Below, in pieces: positions 19,085 to 30,639 of a stretch of DNA of 36,397 nt (position 1 is the stretch's first letter; each line of letters begins with the position of its first letter). The notes below the pieces were generated by a model. The model searched no databases, was not told the DNA's origin, and saw only the letters and a list, made by a program, of their open reading frames with translations. This DNA comes from Haplomitrium mnioides (taxonomy: Eukaryota > Marchantiophyta > Haplomitriopsida > Calobryales), in the NCBI GenBank assembly GCA_049999725.1, contig JBNGIS010033920.1, positions 68,200 to 104,596 of the forward strand, written 5' to 3'. The position numbers and the translations under genes were made by a program.

Positions 19085-20560
19085 TTATGTTATAGTCATG
19101 GCAGCTATTTGATGCTCCAATTGTGCGATCCTAGGATCCTTCAGATCCAAAATAGCTGTTGGAGCACCTACCCTAGCTCTCCCAGCTGGTGATGCTCTTG
19201 TGCCATGACCACCTCGCCCGCCTCTACCTTGCTCACCTATGCAAGCTCTGAGTGAAACGAAAAACATCTATTCATGGTGTGACCCATGACTCCACAATGG
19301 TCACATTGTTGCTGGCCGACTGCATTTACATCTCCAAAACGCGCTGCTTGTAGCTTCTTTGCCTCTAGTAACCTTTGCAAATGATCTCCACCACAAGTCC
19401 AACAACTTGACTATTGACTTGCATAAGATGGCAAAGATGATTGTCCTCTAGCCTTCTGGCCCTTTCATGATGTAGATATGGCTAGAGACGCAGACTTTGG
19501 TGCATCCTTCTTAAAACTAATAGTGACTACTCTCTCATTCACCATATTGAGCTCAATACGCTCTGACAATGTAAACACAATAGCTAGGGTGGGATCAAAA
19601 TCCCTGAGAAGGGTGGTATCTCTCACTCTCCTCCTCAAATCCCTATCAAGGATGGAATAGCAAAACTTAATAGCTTGAGCCTCTATCACTCCCTTCGTGA
19701 CATTGATGAGCCTTCTCATCCTGGTGTGAGCTTCCTTCAAGCTCTCTCTAGTCTTGTGCTAGAACTTCTGAAGACTCTTCAACTTATCTGTCCTCACACG
19801 CTGGTAATTTTGCCTCAAACGCTTAAAAAACTCAACCACAGGGTTAAACAATGGAATTCCTCCACTCTCTAATGCAGTGACTGAAACAAGTGTATTGAAA
19901 ACTCCTTCTATGCTTGAAGCACCAATAGTGTGGTTAGTGTCACTAGAGAATGCTATATGGGTTGTAGGGTAATAGGCACGAGCTCTTCTACCATAGGTCA
20001 TGGAGACATAATTGGGTGACCAATATTGTCTCCACTTCTCAATTTCAGTCAAATGAGCACGCATGAATTCATGGTAATCATCTATAGGCAGCCCTTCCAA
20101 ATGTTGAAACAAACCTTTCCATACCATGAAAGGTATAAAGAGACCATAGTTCTATAATACTCGCAGATCACACCAAGTGTCAAACTCTTGAATGAAATCA
20201 TTCAGATCAATAGTGCATATTGCACCAGAGAACCTCCTCGGCCCTTTTGTGGCCCCATACATCTCATCCATATACCAAGACAACGGGGAATATACCTGAG
20301 TGCTAGCAAGAGTTTCCTCCTCTTCATCCAATGTATGGTCACTTACCAAATGTTGAGTCGCTCCTACTACATGTCAAAACTGGATGCCACTGTGAATGAT
20401 GCCGTACCACAACCTTCCACCTCCTTGCTCCGAGTTGACCTCTACTTAGTTGAATTCACTCATAGCTCATAGGTTGTGCTATTGCCACTCAACCACTTGC
20501 CTACAAGTCAGCCTTAATGTGCAAATCAGCACAAGTGACAATTTTTCCTCCTCTGGACAT
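19085..20560 (-). pseudogene. gag: E4 Gag with CCHC zinc knuckle
   Basis: A likely ATG is at 20560 (MSRGGKIVTCADLHIKADL), then a frameshift. The Gag core follows with RRFSGAICTIDLNDFIQEF (20200-20260), MVWKGLFQHLEGLPIDDYHE, and a C-terminal helix region with RRVRDTTLLRDFDPTLA. An intact CCHC knuckle CDHCGVMGHTMNRC lies at 19264-19305. A second half-knuckle, CWTCGGDH, is about 30 residues before it. After the knuckle the coding shifts frame into a Gly-Arg-rich stretch and LDLKDPRIAQLEHQIAAM, ending at 19085. Stops at about 20155, 19755 and 19460. Family assignment to Ty3/gypsy-like Gag is by layout. Confidence 0.75.
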
Positions 20561-22939
20561 GGTACACTTTGCTTGCCAATCTAGTTGATTGGTCTTCTTC
20601 TAAACCTAGGAGAAAAATTTGACAAATCAAAATAGAACTTTGTTGCTCTTTTCTTGAGCATTACAAACTGCTCTTCGGTTTTCTGCAAACAAGTTTTCAG
20701 ACTTCTTGCTTCACTACAGCAAAAGTTTGGGCTTCCAAATAGCATGCGTCTTGGGAACATGCTGGTGGACTCTTACCATCCTTGCACCGCTCAATAGAGG
20801 GTCTACTTCAGCCTCTTTGAATTCAAAAATTATTTTTTTTCTCTGAAAATTTTGTTTTTAATTTTGATTAGTGTTTAGTTACCTGTAGTTCTATGTTGCA
20901 AATAGATTTCTGGCAATAGGTCTCTTCTGAATCTCTCTCTTGCAAACAAATGGATGTTCTCTCCTAGATCAGACCAAGTCTGTCCTATCAGCCCAGAACA
21001 GAGCAATCTCCTCTGCAACATTCTAATCCACTATACAGCTGGCTGATCAGGAGAATAGAGCTTTCACTATGATTTTCCTCTTTTTTTTCTGTTTTCTTGG
21101 ACTTTGAACCACCAAGATTAGGCAATCCTTTGATGGCAGCAACAAGTTGTTTGACAAAGAAATCACAAGAGCCTCAAATCTTGTGTAGCAGGAATCACAG
21201 ATACTAATGTGTAACAATAGAAACCAAAAGGGAATTCTGTTCTTGCTCTCCTTGAATCCTTCAACAGCCTTTTTGTCACTTTGGAACTCCAATTAAGGGA
21301 CTTTTTTCTCTTCTAACCCAAGCTTGTGCAATCACTACCTCTTGAAATTCTAACAACCTCCACTAAAGGTCAATTCATAGGCTGACCAAATAGGATTGTT
21401 CGAGTGTATCCAGCCCCTGCAATGTAGCCGTTGACAAGACTCTAGTCTACTGCCAATATTACACTATCATTCAACAAGTGTTGACCTATGCATGCCACAA
21501 TGGGACCAAAGAAATGGACTTGTTGTTGACCAACAAAAATACCAACTCTGCATATGTTTGCCTCTACAACCCACTAGTCTGCACTTCAAAAGCTTCTTCA
21601 AAAGTCTCCACCAGAATGCTCTGTTTTCTACGTCAGCTCTGCATCAACAAACTGACAAATCCCTTGCTTGAAAAAAGAGGAGTAGCAAGGGAAAAATCAA
21701 GAGAATCCCCAAAACATGTGGCCTTGCCCCTCAACTGGACCTATGTGCCACACAATTTGAGCAACAACAAAATTAAGAAGTGTTTGAGAGTACTTCTCCC
21801 TAGGTTGGCTTCCACAAGAAATAGTGTTCATGAAAAAATTCCGTCCTCCTACTAATCCTTTGGAGCTCAACAAAAGCCTCTTGCTTGTGGGTGCCGGAAA
21901 CAAAATGTTGCAACAGGTCTATGAAAGTCCTTTGCAGCAAAATCAGATAAGCTTTACAAGAGTGTCTTCTGCTTAAGAAAATCTCTACAAACTTGTTGCT
22001 GGACCCTGCCTTCGCTGCACACAAGAGATCACGCCACCCTCCTCCAAGGAAAACAAAAGTTGTTGACAAACAGATGCTGCACCAAGTAGCTTGCTTGATG
22101 GTCGAATGCTGCTCGACAAAACTAGAGCTGCAAGGAGAAAAGTCAAGAATATGTAAACAATGCTTCTCCTTTCTCTCAACGAAGAAATCTTCTGCAAGTC
22201 CTTGGTCAAGTTTCGAGCAGCAAGGGAAGTTGCGAAATCCCTCCTCGACACTTAATCCTTGCACACCTGTGAATCCCTTGACGAAGAAATCAATGCACTT
22301 TTCTTACAAAATCCTCTTGGCAAATCTCTACATTGGTGAATCTTCCAAGCTCTTTTCTATGATTGGAACTAAAAACTCCCTTTTGCTTTTCAAGGATGTC
22401 CTCCAAGATGAACAAAAAGGTTGCTTTGAGTCAACCTTTGCCACTTCTCTCAAATTAGCTGCCTTTGGAAATGAACTAAACAAAACTCAGCATCTTGAAC
22501 AAGGAAACCCCTCAAGTGTTTTCAGTAGCAAACATTGAATATGCTGTTTGAGGAGAATCACTTCAGCCCTATTGCTCAATTTTTGCTCGATGCTTGCAAC
22601 GATTTCTCTTCTCGTTGAGAACATGCACACGCACTTCCTCTGCTCGATGTCTACTTGAAGAAATTGAAGCCAAAAATCGAGGCCCCCATTGCTCGATAAA
22701 GAAATCCCTAAAAATTTGTTGCAATTTGCCCCTCGCTTGCTGCTCAAACTCCCTCGAAGCTAAGCCGTTCAATGCAAATCTTGATAGTGTTGAAGCCCAT
22801 CCAGTGGATTTTCAAGGCCCACAATACATCGGAATGAATGGCCTTGTATGGACCTTGATCAAATTTCTAATGCTAAGCAGCTTGATAAAGCCCTGCAAAA
22901 ATCTTTTGCTCAATGAAATCAAGTTGCAAACTTACTCCG
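20561..22939 (-). other. E4 leader or unassigned sequence
   Basis: No recognisable protein. Frames up to about 180 codons exist on both strands but lack family signatures and look like chance openings. Between about 21900 and 22800 the motifs TTCGAGCAGCAA and CGAAGAAATC recur loosely. It lies upstream of E4 gag and may be a very long leader or LTR part, or other insertions. Confidence 0.4.
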
Positions 22940-24440
22940 TGTCGTAGCACAGCAGTGGCACTCCAACCCCGAAAAGAACAACCTAAGATCGAACCACGCA
23001 AGATCTATATAGAAATGTGCTCTTAATTCACTTTTACCAACTTTCCAGATTCTTTAAAGAGTTCTGAAACTACACTCTATCAGTTTAGAGATGGACCTCT
23101 CTCCACTCTAGAACTAACAACCTTTCTCCACAAAACCAAACGCATAAACTACTACTACTTACTATAATAGAACAAAAGCCAAGAATTACTCAAACTGCAT
23201 GACCGACACTTCCAGGATAAGAAAGCTGTTGTACAGGCTGATTTTAGACAGAAGCTGAATCAGAGAAATTCACAAGCAACCAGTTCCCCAACTTGCTAGG
23301 AACTCTCAAACCAACACTCCAGTGCCTACCTTCATTACAACATCTCACTTCTCTCAAACTAGATACTCAGGCCACTCCAACCCAATATATCCCATAGCTT
23401 GATGCTGAGAACGCAGCTATGAAACGACCCTCATGATCTCACATCCAACTGTTGTTCCTCCAACCACCCACTACTTTGTTTGTTTGTTGAAATGACCACC
23501 TATTCCATAGGCACACACAATCCTGAGCACTCCTTGCTCTACTGCAACCCACCAACCAGTATCTACTAACTGATTGACCACAAAAGGTTCTCTCCTTAAA
23601 AATTTAACAATCACAAAACAGAACAGAACTTAAAGCAGAATTGATTTGCCACTAAACCTCCCACAGATTTAAAACTTTGAACTCAGAACCCAGGCCCACC
23701 AGTAGGACACACTCAGGCAACTCCTGACATGCACTCCTCTAATGCTACCTGACTGATTTCTTCAATTGCAAACCTGCAGAACATTCACCAACCAACTCTA
23801 ACTGCAAATCCTTGTTCCATCCTCAAACTGCTCCTTTTGAATCTCCAATCAACAACCATGAGCAGGGGACCTCACAGACCTGGATCTCATGAATTTTACT
23901 TGAAGCACACCTGTACAATGAGACAATCCATAGAACAAGAGCTTGCCAATTGGCTTATACCTCATGTCCTGCTCAACTAACAATAACAGTCACTCTAATT
24001 CCAATTCAAACTAACTTGCTTCTCTACACGCTAACTTCTTTACACTAAGTTTACAATAAGAACTAACAACTCACAAGCCGTTCTTAAATTAAATAACACT
24101 CTTTCACTAACTTACACGAACTTTGCTCGCCATAAGAACAAATTACTAACGATTGTTCTTATGCTAATTCTGAAGTTTCACTAACTCTTCTGCTTCAAGT
24201 TCAAACTTTTCAAATTCCGCACAGTAGTTGTTTCGCTCTTTTCGAACTTTCAAACTTTCAGTTCGACTTCCACACCGAAACCACAACAAATCACTGATTG
24301 GCTTTTTAACTTCTTCCCTCACAGACCTTTCCTTTTTGTGCAAAACACCGATAAGTCACTGTTTCATATATCACCATTTCGCTTCATCGTCATTTCGCCA
24401 ATCATCCTTCCGTTGATCTCCTCGGAAAGCAACCTTCCTA

Positions 24441-24545
24441 ACCGGTGCTCTCCACTTCGTAATCCCCATCGGAACCCCCTTAACTGGGGTTCCCCACATC
24501 GTAATGCGACTTTTCGAAGCCTTCTTTAGACCATGGACTCTCTTC
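24441..24545. repeat. Hairpin module 1 in the C/T-rich block
   Basis: Contains AACCGGTGCTCTCCACTT and the near-palindrome GGAACCCCCTTAACTGGGGT. A diverged copy lies at 25567-25670. Confidence 0.55.
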
Positions 24546-24883
24546 GTACCTCCTTCCGCTCGCTTCCAATTCTTACTCATCCCTTTAAAATTTTCAATTC
24601 CTTCCGATTACAACACCAATTCCATCAATCGATCACTCCCTCGCAGTTGATCGATCCTTGCTCAACATTTCTCACCTTATTTCCCGCATCGAGCTCTTAC
24701 GCACGACCATTCTTCCCCTCAATCCGTGAAGTTATTCAATAATTTCGAATCCTTCATTCAAATCAGATCGCCCTTCATTCCTCATCATTCGCAATTCCAA
24801 CACAAAATTCGATTCCACAACACCGCCAGACATTTGAATTTCCAATGTAGCCTTATTCAACTGGTTGCAACATTCTTTCAGCT

Positions 24884-24983
24884 NNNNNNNNNNNNNNNNN
24901 NNNNNNNNNNNNNNNNNNNNNNNNNNNNNNNNNNNNNNNNNNNNNNNNNNNNNNNNNNNNNNNNNNNNNNNNNNNNNNNNNNN
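24884..24983. other. Assembly gap of 100 N
   Basis: Exactly 100 N, a conventional unknown-length placeholder. It interrupts the C/T-rich block. Confidence 0.98.
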
Positions 24984-25566
24984 AGGTAAAAGACTCTCCT
25001 TCACAACCTCTTTCCTTCAATTTGCAATAGAGAGCTTGCATGGATTAGATCGCAACATTCATTCGATTCAGCCATCTTTGATTCCACAAGAAAGTCGATC
25101 GATCTCATCAGAAGCTCGATGTAAGAACAACACTCGTCTTCGAAATCAGATCCTCAAATTTTCCGAACCACCCGGTCGAACTTTCGTCTCTCGAATCTGT
25201 ACCCTTTTCGAACTTTCAACCTCTGGCCAAATTCGAACTTTCACGCCCGTTCAATACGAACTTTTAAACTTACCTTCCCTTCAGTCCAGATCGGCGATAG
25301 GTCATCCTTTCGCTAATGCTCATTTATTCTTCCCATGATCCAGATTCTTGATAAATCATCCTTTCGGCCATCCAGTTATTACTCCCCTTAGTCACTCGTA
25401 GAAAAGTTCGATGTCAGAACAATAACTGCCACAAATCCATTTCGAACTTTCTAAGATCATCAGCAGGACCAGTTCAAACTTTCAAGATCACCATTTTCTT
25501 CAGTCTGAATCGTCTATACATCACCATTTCGGCTACTTAATCCTTTCCCCCGCTTCGGATCCAGTT

Positions 25567-25670
25567 TAACCGGTCCTTCCCACTTAGGAAGGCTGATCGG
25601 AACCAGCTTAAGTGGGCTCCCTACTTAGGAAGGTTCAATTCCGCTACATTCTTCGGATCAGACTCCTCGC
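25567..25670. repeat. Hairpin module 2 in the C/T-rich block
   Basis: Contains AACCGGTCCTTCCCACTT and GGAACCAGCTTAAGTGGGCT, matching module 1 about 1.1 kb away. The CACTTAGGAAGG and CTACTTAGGAAGG strings repeat within it. Confidence 0.55.
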
Positions 25671-26505
25671 GGACAACTAACTCTTCAGATTCTTCATATT
25701 CTCCACGATCGAATCCTTCTCTTCAATCTTTCTGATTCATCTCCATGCGCAGATACCATGGCCAAGTCATTGCTCCTTCATTGCTACTTGAATTCCTCTT
25801 CGCAGGGATATCCCCTTGCATTCATATTTGAAGTTCTTCTTTCACTGCCAGGACAGGACCTTCTTCTCCATCGTAGGGGCTTTGCTTCCACATTTCTAAA
25901 CATCCGGCATTTCTCTTCTCATCACATCGTTCCTTAGCACAGATTTCATTATCGCACAGGCTGATCATTTTCTTCCTTATTACATTTCATATTCCGCAGG
26001 GCTTTTAGCGCAGTCTGCAGCCTTCACTTTGTAGCATCCTCTTCGAGCGCACACCGTGATCGCAACCTTCCTCTTCATTCTTCCATTCATATACAAATCC
26101 CATCATGAATCATTCACATTTCTTCCTCAGAGAAGAAAATCTTTCCTTCCTACCAATCGATCTCGTCAATCAGACACATCACAGAGGAGGAGCCTTCTTA
26201 CAGATCGATTCTCCACATTTCTTCCTCCGCCAGCTCGTCACACACTGTAGCTGCATTTGTCCCATAAGTTTTCTCCAATAAACTAGAAACAGTATATAAA
26301 CATTTGACACTAACTTACTTTCGAGAGGCAGCCCCACAGGGGTGTAAGGCCACCGCTTATCACTCTGCCCTTGGACGGACCTAGTTTAGAGCACAAAAGG
26401 GCAACTTGTCCTCTGATGCACTTTGACTGGCTCCTGGGCAAGCTCTCCATCAACACACATGTAGCATATAGAAATAGATTGATAGGGGTTGGCTGTCCCT
26501 CAACA

Positions 26506-27441
26506 ACTAGATTAGTTTTATCACAAATTTTCTTTTTCTAAAAATAAATCACTTCAACTTCCTCATTACCCAAGCTTCTCTCCTTGGCCAATGATCTCCA
26601 AAATGTCCTCACAAATACTTATATACACATTTTTACACTTTACACTCACTATATATAAAACTGAAGCTTTACCACTTCCCTCTCACTCCACTATATAGAA
26701 GAGACCTCCTTTGAGTCGTTTCTGACCTTTTGTCAGGAACTATGCTCCCACACTCCGCGATTGTATTTGTTTCTGCAGTAGCAACTTCATTCTTTGCAAC
26801 CCCAAATCAATAAGACTACATCTCTAAATACGAGTTTGCTCTTCGACACTCAAATCCCACCTTGAAAATTGTAGTTCGTCTTCCTGCGGTTTTCGAGTTT
26901 GTTTTCTGCGTTTTTTTAGCATCTCACATTTTGCAGCAAAATCGACCAAGATCTCAATAGTTCAACAAGAATCTAAGCAACAAATGATTAGTGAAGAAGC
27001 CTTGATGTCGGACGATGCAATGCTTGAAGAACTCCTTAACATCAATCGTTGTTTTCTATGATTTTTGCTACTCGAGCAAATCCTAGAAAATGTAGACAAA
27101 GAAACCAAACCTTCCCTTTGACAAAAATATCTGCACTCAATAGTTTCTTCAAGGCCATATGTGTGTTTCTCCTTATTCTTGGAGATGATGCAAACCTACT
27201 TTGAAAGTCTGTTGTAGCAACCTCACATACCAAAACGTTGTTGCAGATTTGTTTTCTTCATGCATCAAGAATTTGCATGGCTTCTTGACAAAATTGACAA
27301 CACAAACCAGATCTGAGAAGAACTTTGCAATCTACAGAGCTCCGAGATACCACGGATGCCTTCAAATCTACTGATCAAATTTCTCACTTGCAATGCAAGA
27401 TACCATGAATGCTCAATAGAGAAATCTCAGATCTTTCGATG
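26506..27441. other. Unassigned sequence inside E4
   Basis: No convincing gene on either strand. On the minus strand two TGGTATCT motifs (about 27402, 27347) may be decayed PBS traces next to unit U. Confidence 0.35.
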
Positions 27442-27702
27442 TACTTTTCTTTGAGTGATACCTTCTCAAAGAAATTCCAAAGTGTGTTGATCTTCTGAAA
27501 TCAGAACCAATGCACATTTGCTCACAAGGAATCACACTTCTCCAAGAACTGCAATACCTCAGCTCTCCTTTTGGTTCATACAAATGAAGTGGACATCGAA
27601 AGATAATCTTTCGATGAGAGTACATGGCTTTATATACTAAAGCACAAAAAGATAAAAAATTGAAAATGTATAAAAATAGAAGTCTACATGGAATGGTGTG
27701 AC
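27442..27702 (-). repeat. Unit U, right copy (5' LTR candidate of E4)
   Basis: Same unit as 11783-12049; it ends GGAATGGTGTGAC directly before the right GCTTAT. Its left neighbour does not resemble R1 or R2. On the minus strand, TGGTATCT motifs follow at about 27402 and 27347, possibly a decayed PBS (the second reads TGGTATCTCGGAGC). Confidence 0.7.
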
Positions 27703-27857
27703 GCTTATCATTTTTAGGATAAGAGGCTACATACAATCTTTTGGGAGCATTGTGCAACTAGAAAGGCTTCAACATGGTATACACATTTTTGCCTCACTTA
27801 TAGTTTGAAATCTATCTTGCCTACTTAAAATTACAAGTGTGGAGAGGCATGAGGAAG
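27703..27857 (+). pseudogene. E2 integrase, middle piece
   Basis: After the right GCTTAT the reading is AYHF, stop, DKRLHTIFWEHC, then ATRKASTWYTHFCLTYSL. This matches the part of plant gypsy integrases after the third catalytic residue (KASTGYTPF.L.YG). It continues the piece ending at 11655 and is cut by E5 at 27858. Confidence 0.75.
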
Positions 27858-28315
27858 TGTAGTTGTCACTAATTCTAGTAAGCAATAACTAAAAAGAAAG
27901 TAAGACATAAAGTCAACTTTGTCAAGAAAGCTATTATTTAGTTAGAGTATCAAAAAACGATTGCTATTATAGAAGACAAGAACACATGGCAAGCAAAGAA
28001 TTAAAGCAAATAGAAGGCTCAAAGATAGAGACACATGACAAAAAGAGAACTAAAGAGAGATGGAAGGCTCTAAAGATAAAGGCACATGGCAGAAGGAGAA
28101 TAAAAGTAAAGAATGGTCCAATTAGAGGAGGATAGGAAAAAGACCAATGGGGTTCCTCCACTTATGTATGTGATGTGCTTACTATTTAGTATATTAAAAA
28201 AAGGAGAGTGCCTTGTTAGGCATCTCTTACCTTGTGGGTTTTTTAAGTTCCTTATGTGCTACTCTTGTATATGTTGTGCTAACTTGTATGTGTTATGTAT
28301 GTGTGTAGTGCTGCA
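27858..28315 (+). repeat. 5' LTR of E5
   Basis: 458 bp, TGTAGTTGTCACTAA ... GTGCTGCA. Contains about three diverged copies of a unit of roughly 45 bp (ACACATGGCA...AGAAGGCTC). A TATA-like TATTTAGTATATTAAA lies near 28185. Confidence 0.88.
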
Positions 28316-28316
28316 A

Positions 28317-28328
28317 TAGTATCATAGC
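28317..28328 (+). other. Primer-binding site of E5 (degenerate)
   Basis: TAGTATCATAGC against the standard TGGTATCAGAGC: two mismatches. One base after the LTR. Confidence 0.75.
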
Positions 28329-28329
28329 T

Positions 28330-28629
28330 TGTCTTCTCTAAAGAGTGTGGATTACCCCTCTTTGGAGAAGCACTAAAGACCTTCTGGACTAGTAGAATCT
28401 CCACTTTGCATTAACTCAAAGAGAGTAAAACTCTCAAGTTTTCATGAATAAAAGATAATGGATAATTGTTGTGGTACATGCATTACACAGGGAGAGAGAG
28501 AGAGCCGTTGCGCTGTACGTTCCTCCACACAAGAGATAGATCGATTGATTGATAGTGAGGGGTCAAAGGTTCCCCTTATGTATACATCCATGCCCCTCTA
28601 TATATAGGGGCATACTATGTTCTATAACA
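28330..28629 (-). repeat. LTR-like or MITE-like 300-bp insert in the E5 leader
   Basis: TGTCTTCTCTAAAG ... TCTATAACA has TG...CA ends. On the minus strand it shows a TATA box with hairpin (GCCCCTATATATAGAGGGGC, 28593-28612) followed by an AG/CT microsatellite near 28492-28505, as in many solo LTRs. The flanks do not match (TAGCT and ATAAT), so insertion is not proven. Confidence 0.35.
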
Positions 28630-29133
28630 ATAATGTATCATTTATAAAGAAAGATAAGAAAATTCACTTGATACTATGGTAGCAAATGGATAGAGAAGCA
28701 TTTGTACCCTATAGAACTCCTTTATTGAATCCTTTTAATATTTGTGTGTTTAACTTTGACAAACATTTCTTTCGTCAAATTTTTAGTATATAATTTTGGA
28801 GATGATTTTATGGTTTTTGTGATAGAATCGAGAGAACATGTTATCTTACTTGTGGTAAATTATGGTGCTTCATAAGAGTATTTTATTTACATTTTGTGGA
28901 AGATAGAAAATGGATTTGAACTAAGATCCTCTAAAAGAGTTCAACTCCACTTTCTATTCAAGTAACACCTAAGCAAATGAAGAAAGATTTTCTTGTTTGT
29001 AAGTTTGGAGAAAGTTTTTGTGATTAGATGTTAGCATCAACTAAACCTTTTATTTTACCTATTTTGTATAATTGGAATGTGTACGTATTTTTTTCTGCAT
29101 GAGTTATAAGTAGTTGAATTGTGAAAGAAAATC
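28630..29133 (+). other. E5 leader
   Basis: AT-rich, no frame. Ends at the gag ATG at 29134. Confidence 0.5.
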
Positions 29134-30190
29134 ATGGAGGTAAACTCCAACAATCTAGAAGAAGGAGCTTAGATGATGGCAAAGTTGGAAGAACTTCAAG
29201 CAGCACTTATAGCAAGCCAATAAGAAAAATATGCTAATGGCAGAGATGGTGAAAATATGGTTGCAATAAGAGAATAGAAAAGGAAGTCAAGAAACATTGC
29301 TTCAAGAGATGAGAAAGTCATATAAAGTGAAGCCTTATAAAGGAATTCCTATGGTTGGTGTTGTAGAAAAGTGGGTGTATCAAATAGAAGTTCATATGTC
29401 ACATTAAAAGCATGCTTCAGATTTGGACAAGGGGCTATTTGCATCGCCATTTTAAATGAAGCACATATCTATTTCGCTACAAAGATGGGAGCGACGAAAA
29501 AATGCACGAGAAAAACAACTTTTGTGGAGCAGTCTAAAAGATCGATTACTACAAAAATTTCAAAGTGATAGACTCTATATTGATCTCAAGAACTAAGCTT
29601 TGGAAATTAGAGCAACAAGGAAGCATTGCAAGGTACATTGAAGAGTTTCAAAGCTTACAAGTCCAAATTGAAGATATGAGTTCAGCCAAAGTCCTTGAAA
29701 TTTTTTTGCAAGAGTTAAAGATGAAGATTTGAAGAGAAGTTATGATGCAAAGCCCAAAGGATATTAATGAATCCATCTTGTTTTCTCAAATAGTTGAAGG
29801 AACACTAGGGATTGTGCAAACAAGTGGGAATTATGGCCCCACGCCTATGGAGTTGGGAAATATTAGAAGAAGAGATTTCAATCGCCCCAATCACCAAGAA
29901 GGAGTGCAACACAATGTTATAGAAAAGAGAATGGAAAAACTACAAGAAACACAAACATATTACAATTGTGGTCTAATATAACATGTTATACCAAATTGCA
30001 AAGCAGTACGACGCAATCAAGAGCGAGTTTTTCAATGAACTCTTCATAATGTCAACAATAGAGAAGATGAAGAATGTCAAAGAAACAAAGGGTACCAGTA
30101 AAAAAACCTCGTGGTTTTGTTGGGATAAAGAAGAAAGGCGAGAAAAGCTTTCGACAAAATCAAATATACTTTATAGAAAAACAAAAACTT
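29134..30190 (+). pseudogene. gag: E5 Gag with broken zinc knuckle
   Basis: From ATG 29134: MEVNSNNLEEGA, stop, then MMAKLEELQAALIASQ. The Gag core appears in shifted frames, with KLWKLEQQGSIARYIEEF and QVQIEDMSSAKVLEIFLQEL (29590-29720). Then PMELGNIRRR and, at 29955-29998, the knuckle YYNCGLI, stop, HVIPNCKA. The first Cys is Tyr and a stop precedes the His. Typical chromovirus Gag layout. Confidence 0.85.
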
Positions 30191-30214
30191 GAGGACTAAC
30201 TATGGTTGATAGAT

Positions 30215-30500
30215 GGATGGAAGGATATGCAATAAGAGTTTTAGTGGACTCTTCAATAGAAGAAAATTATCCATCATGAGCTATAACATTGAAGTTGAAG
30301 TTTCCACTTGAAAAAAAAAGAGCACGAGGTGGTTGAAATGACAAATGGCCAAAGTGAGCCTATTGAACATTTGTCTCAAAGTGTAGCTCTATATGTGGGT
30401 AACTATAAAGAGAAGTTGGAGTGGAAGATCACAACATTGACCAGATATGATGCAATTCTTGGAATGAAATGGCTACGAAGATATACCCCGCTAGAAGATT
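30215..30500 (+). pseudogene. E5 retropepsin
   Basis: GYAIRVLVDSSIEENY holds the active site with DSS in place of DSG. YDAILGMKWLRRYTPLEDW (30445-30500) is the C-terminal signature. A frame break lies between them near 30310. Confidence 0.82.
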
Positions 30501-30639
30501 GGCAAAAAAAACACTCATGACATCTCAATAGATGATTTGGAAAGATCAAGTACAACCACATTCAAAGCACCTACTTTTATATTTGATTGGAGCACATTCG
30601 ATCAAAAGCCAAGATATGGTGTTTTTAGGACCCATACGT

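Larger units (their letters stand above)
22940..26505. repeat. Unassigned 3.6-kb block with LTR-like ends
   Basis: The left edge reads TGTCGTAGCACAGC and the right edge CTGTCCCTCAACA; as TG...CA, they could bound a long LTR (minus strand starting TGTTGAGGGACAGCC, with a TATATA box near 26297). The plus strand is C/T-rich. CGAACTTTC recurs many times between 24230 and 25480. No target duplication was found and no protein is seen, so the boundaries are tentative. Includes a 100-N gap. Confidence 0.35.
11656..27702 (-). mobile_element. E4: 16-kb composite retroelement with methyltransferase and PHD finger
   Basis: Inserted in E2 integrase with a GCTTAT duplication. Both ends carry a related segment of about 260 bp (11783-12049 and 27442-27702) in the same orientation, as LTRs would. 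Minus-strand order: leader, Gag (20560-19085), retropepsin-like region, C5-methyltransferase, [LINE], integrase tail, PHD finger, polypurine-like tract, LTR-like end. RT, RNase H and integrase core are absent. The LTR structure is not regular: the left end has an extra repeat pair not found on the right. It is therefore either one damaged element or a composite of two. Confidence 0.6.

Noticed and set aside
21800-22264. 154-codon minus-strand frame
   Set aside because: No family signature, overlapping equally long frames on the other strand, and low-complexity Ser/Leu-rich content. Probably chance.
21993-22538. 181-codon plus-strand frame
   Set aside because: No recognisable domain and antisense to other open frames; treated as chance opening in E4 leader.
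24865-25338. Frame running through the 100-N gap
   Set aside because: Length comes from the N stretch; the readable part is Ser/Phe-rich without domain features.
27346-27415. Firm PBS for E4
   Set aside because: Two TGGTATCT motifs are present but neither directly follows a CA end shared with the left LTR candidate; left as a hint only.
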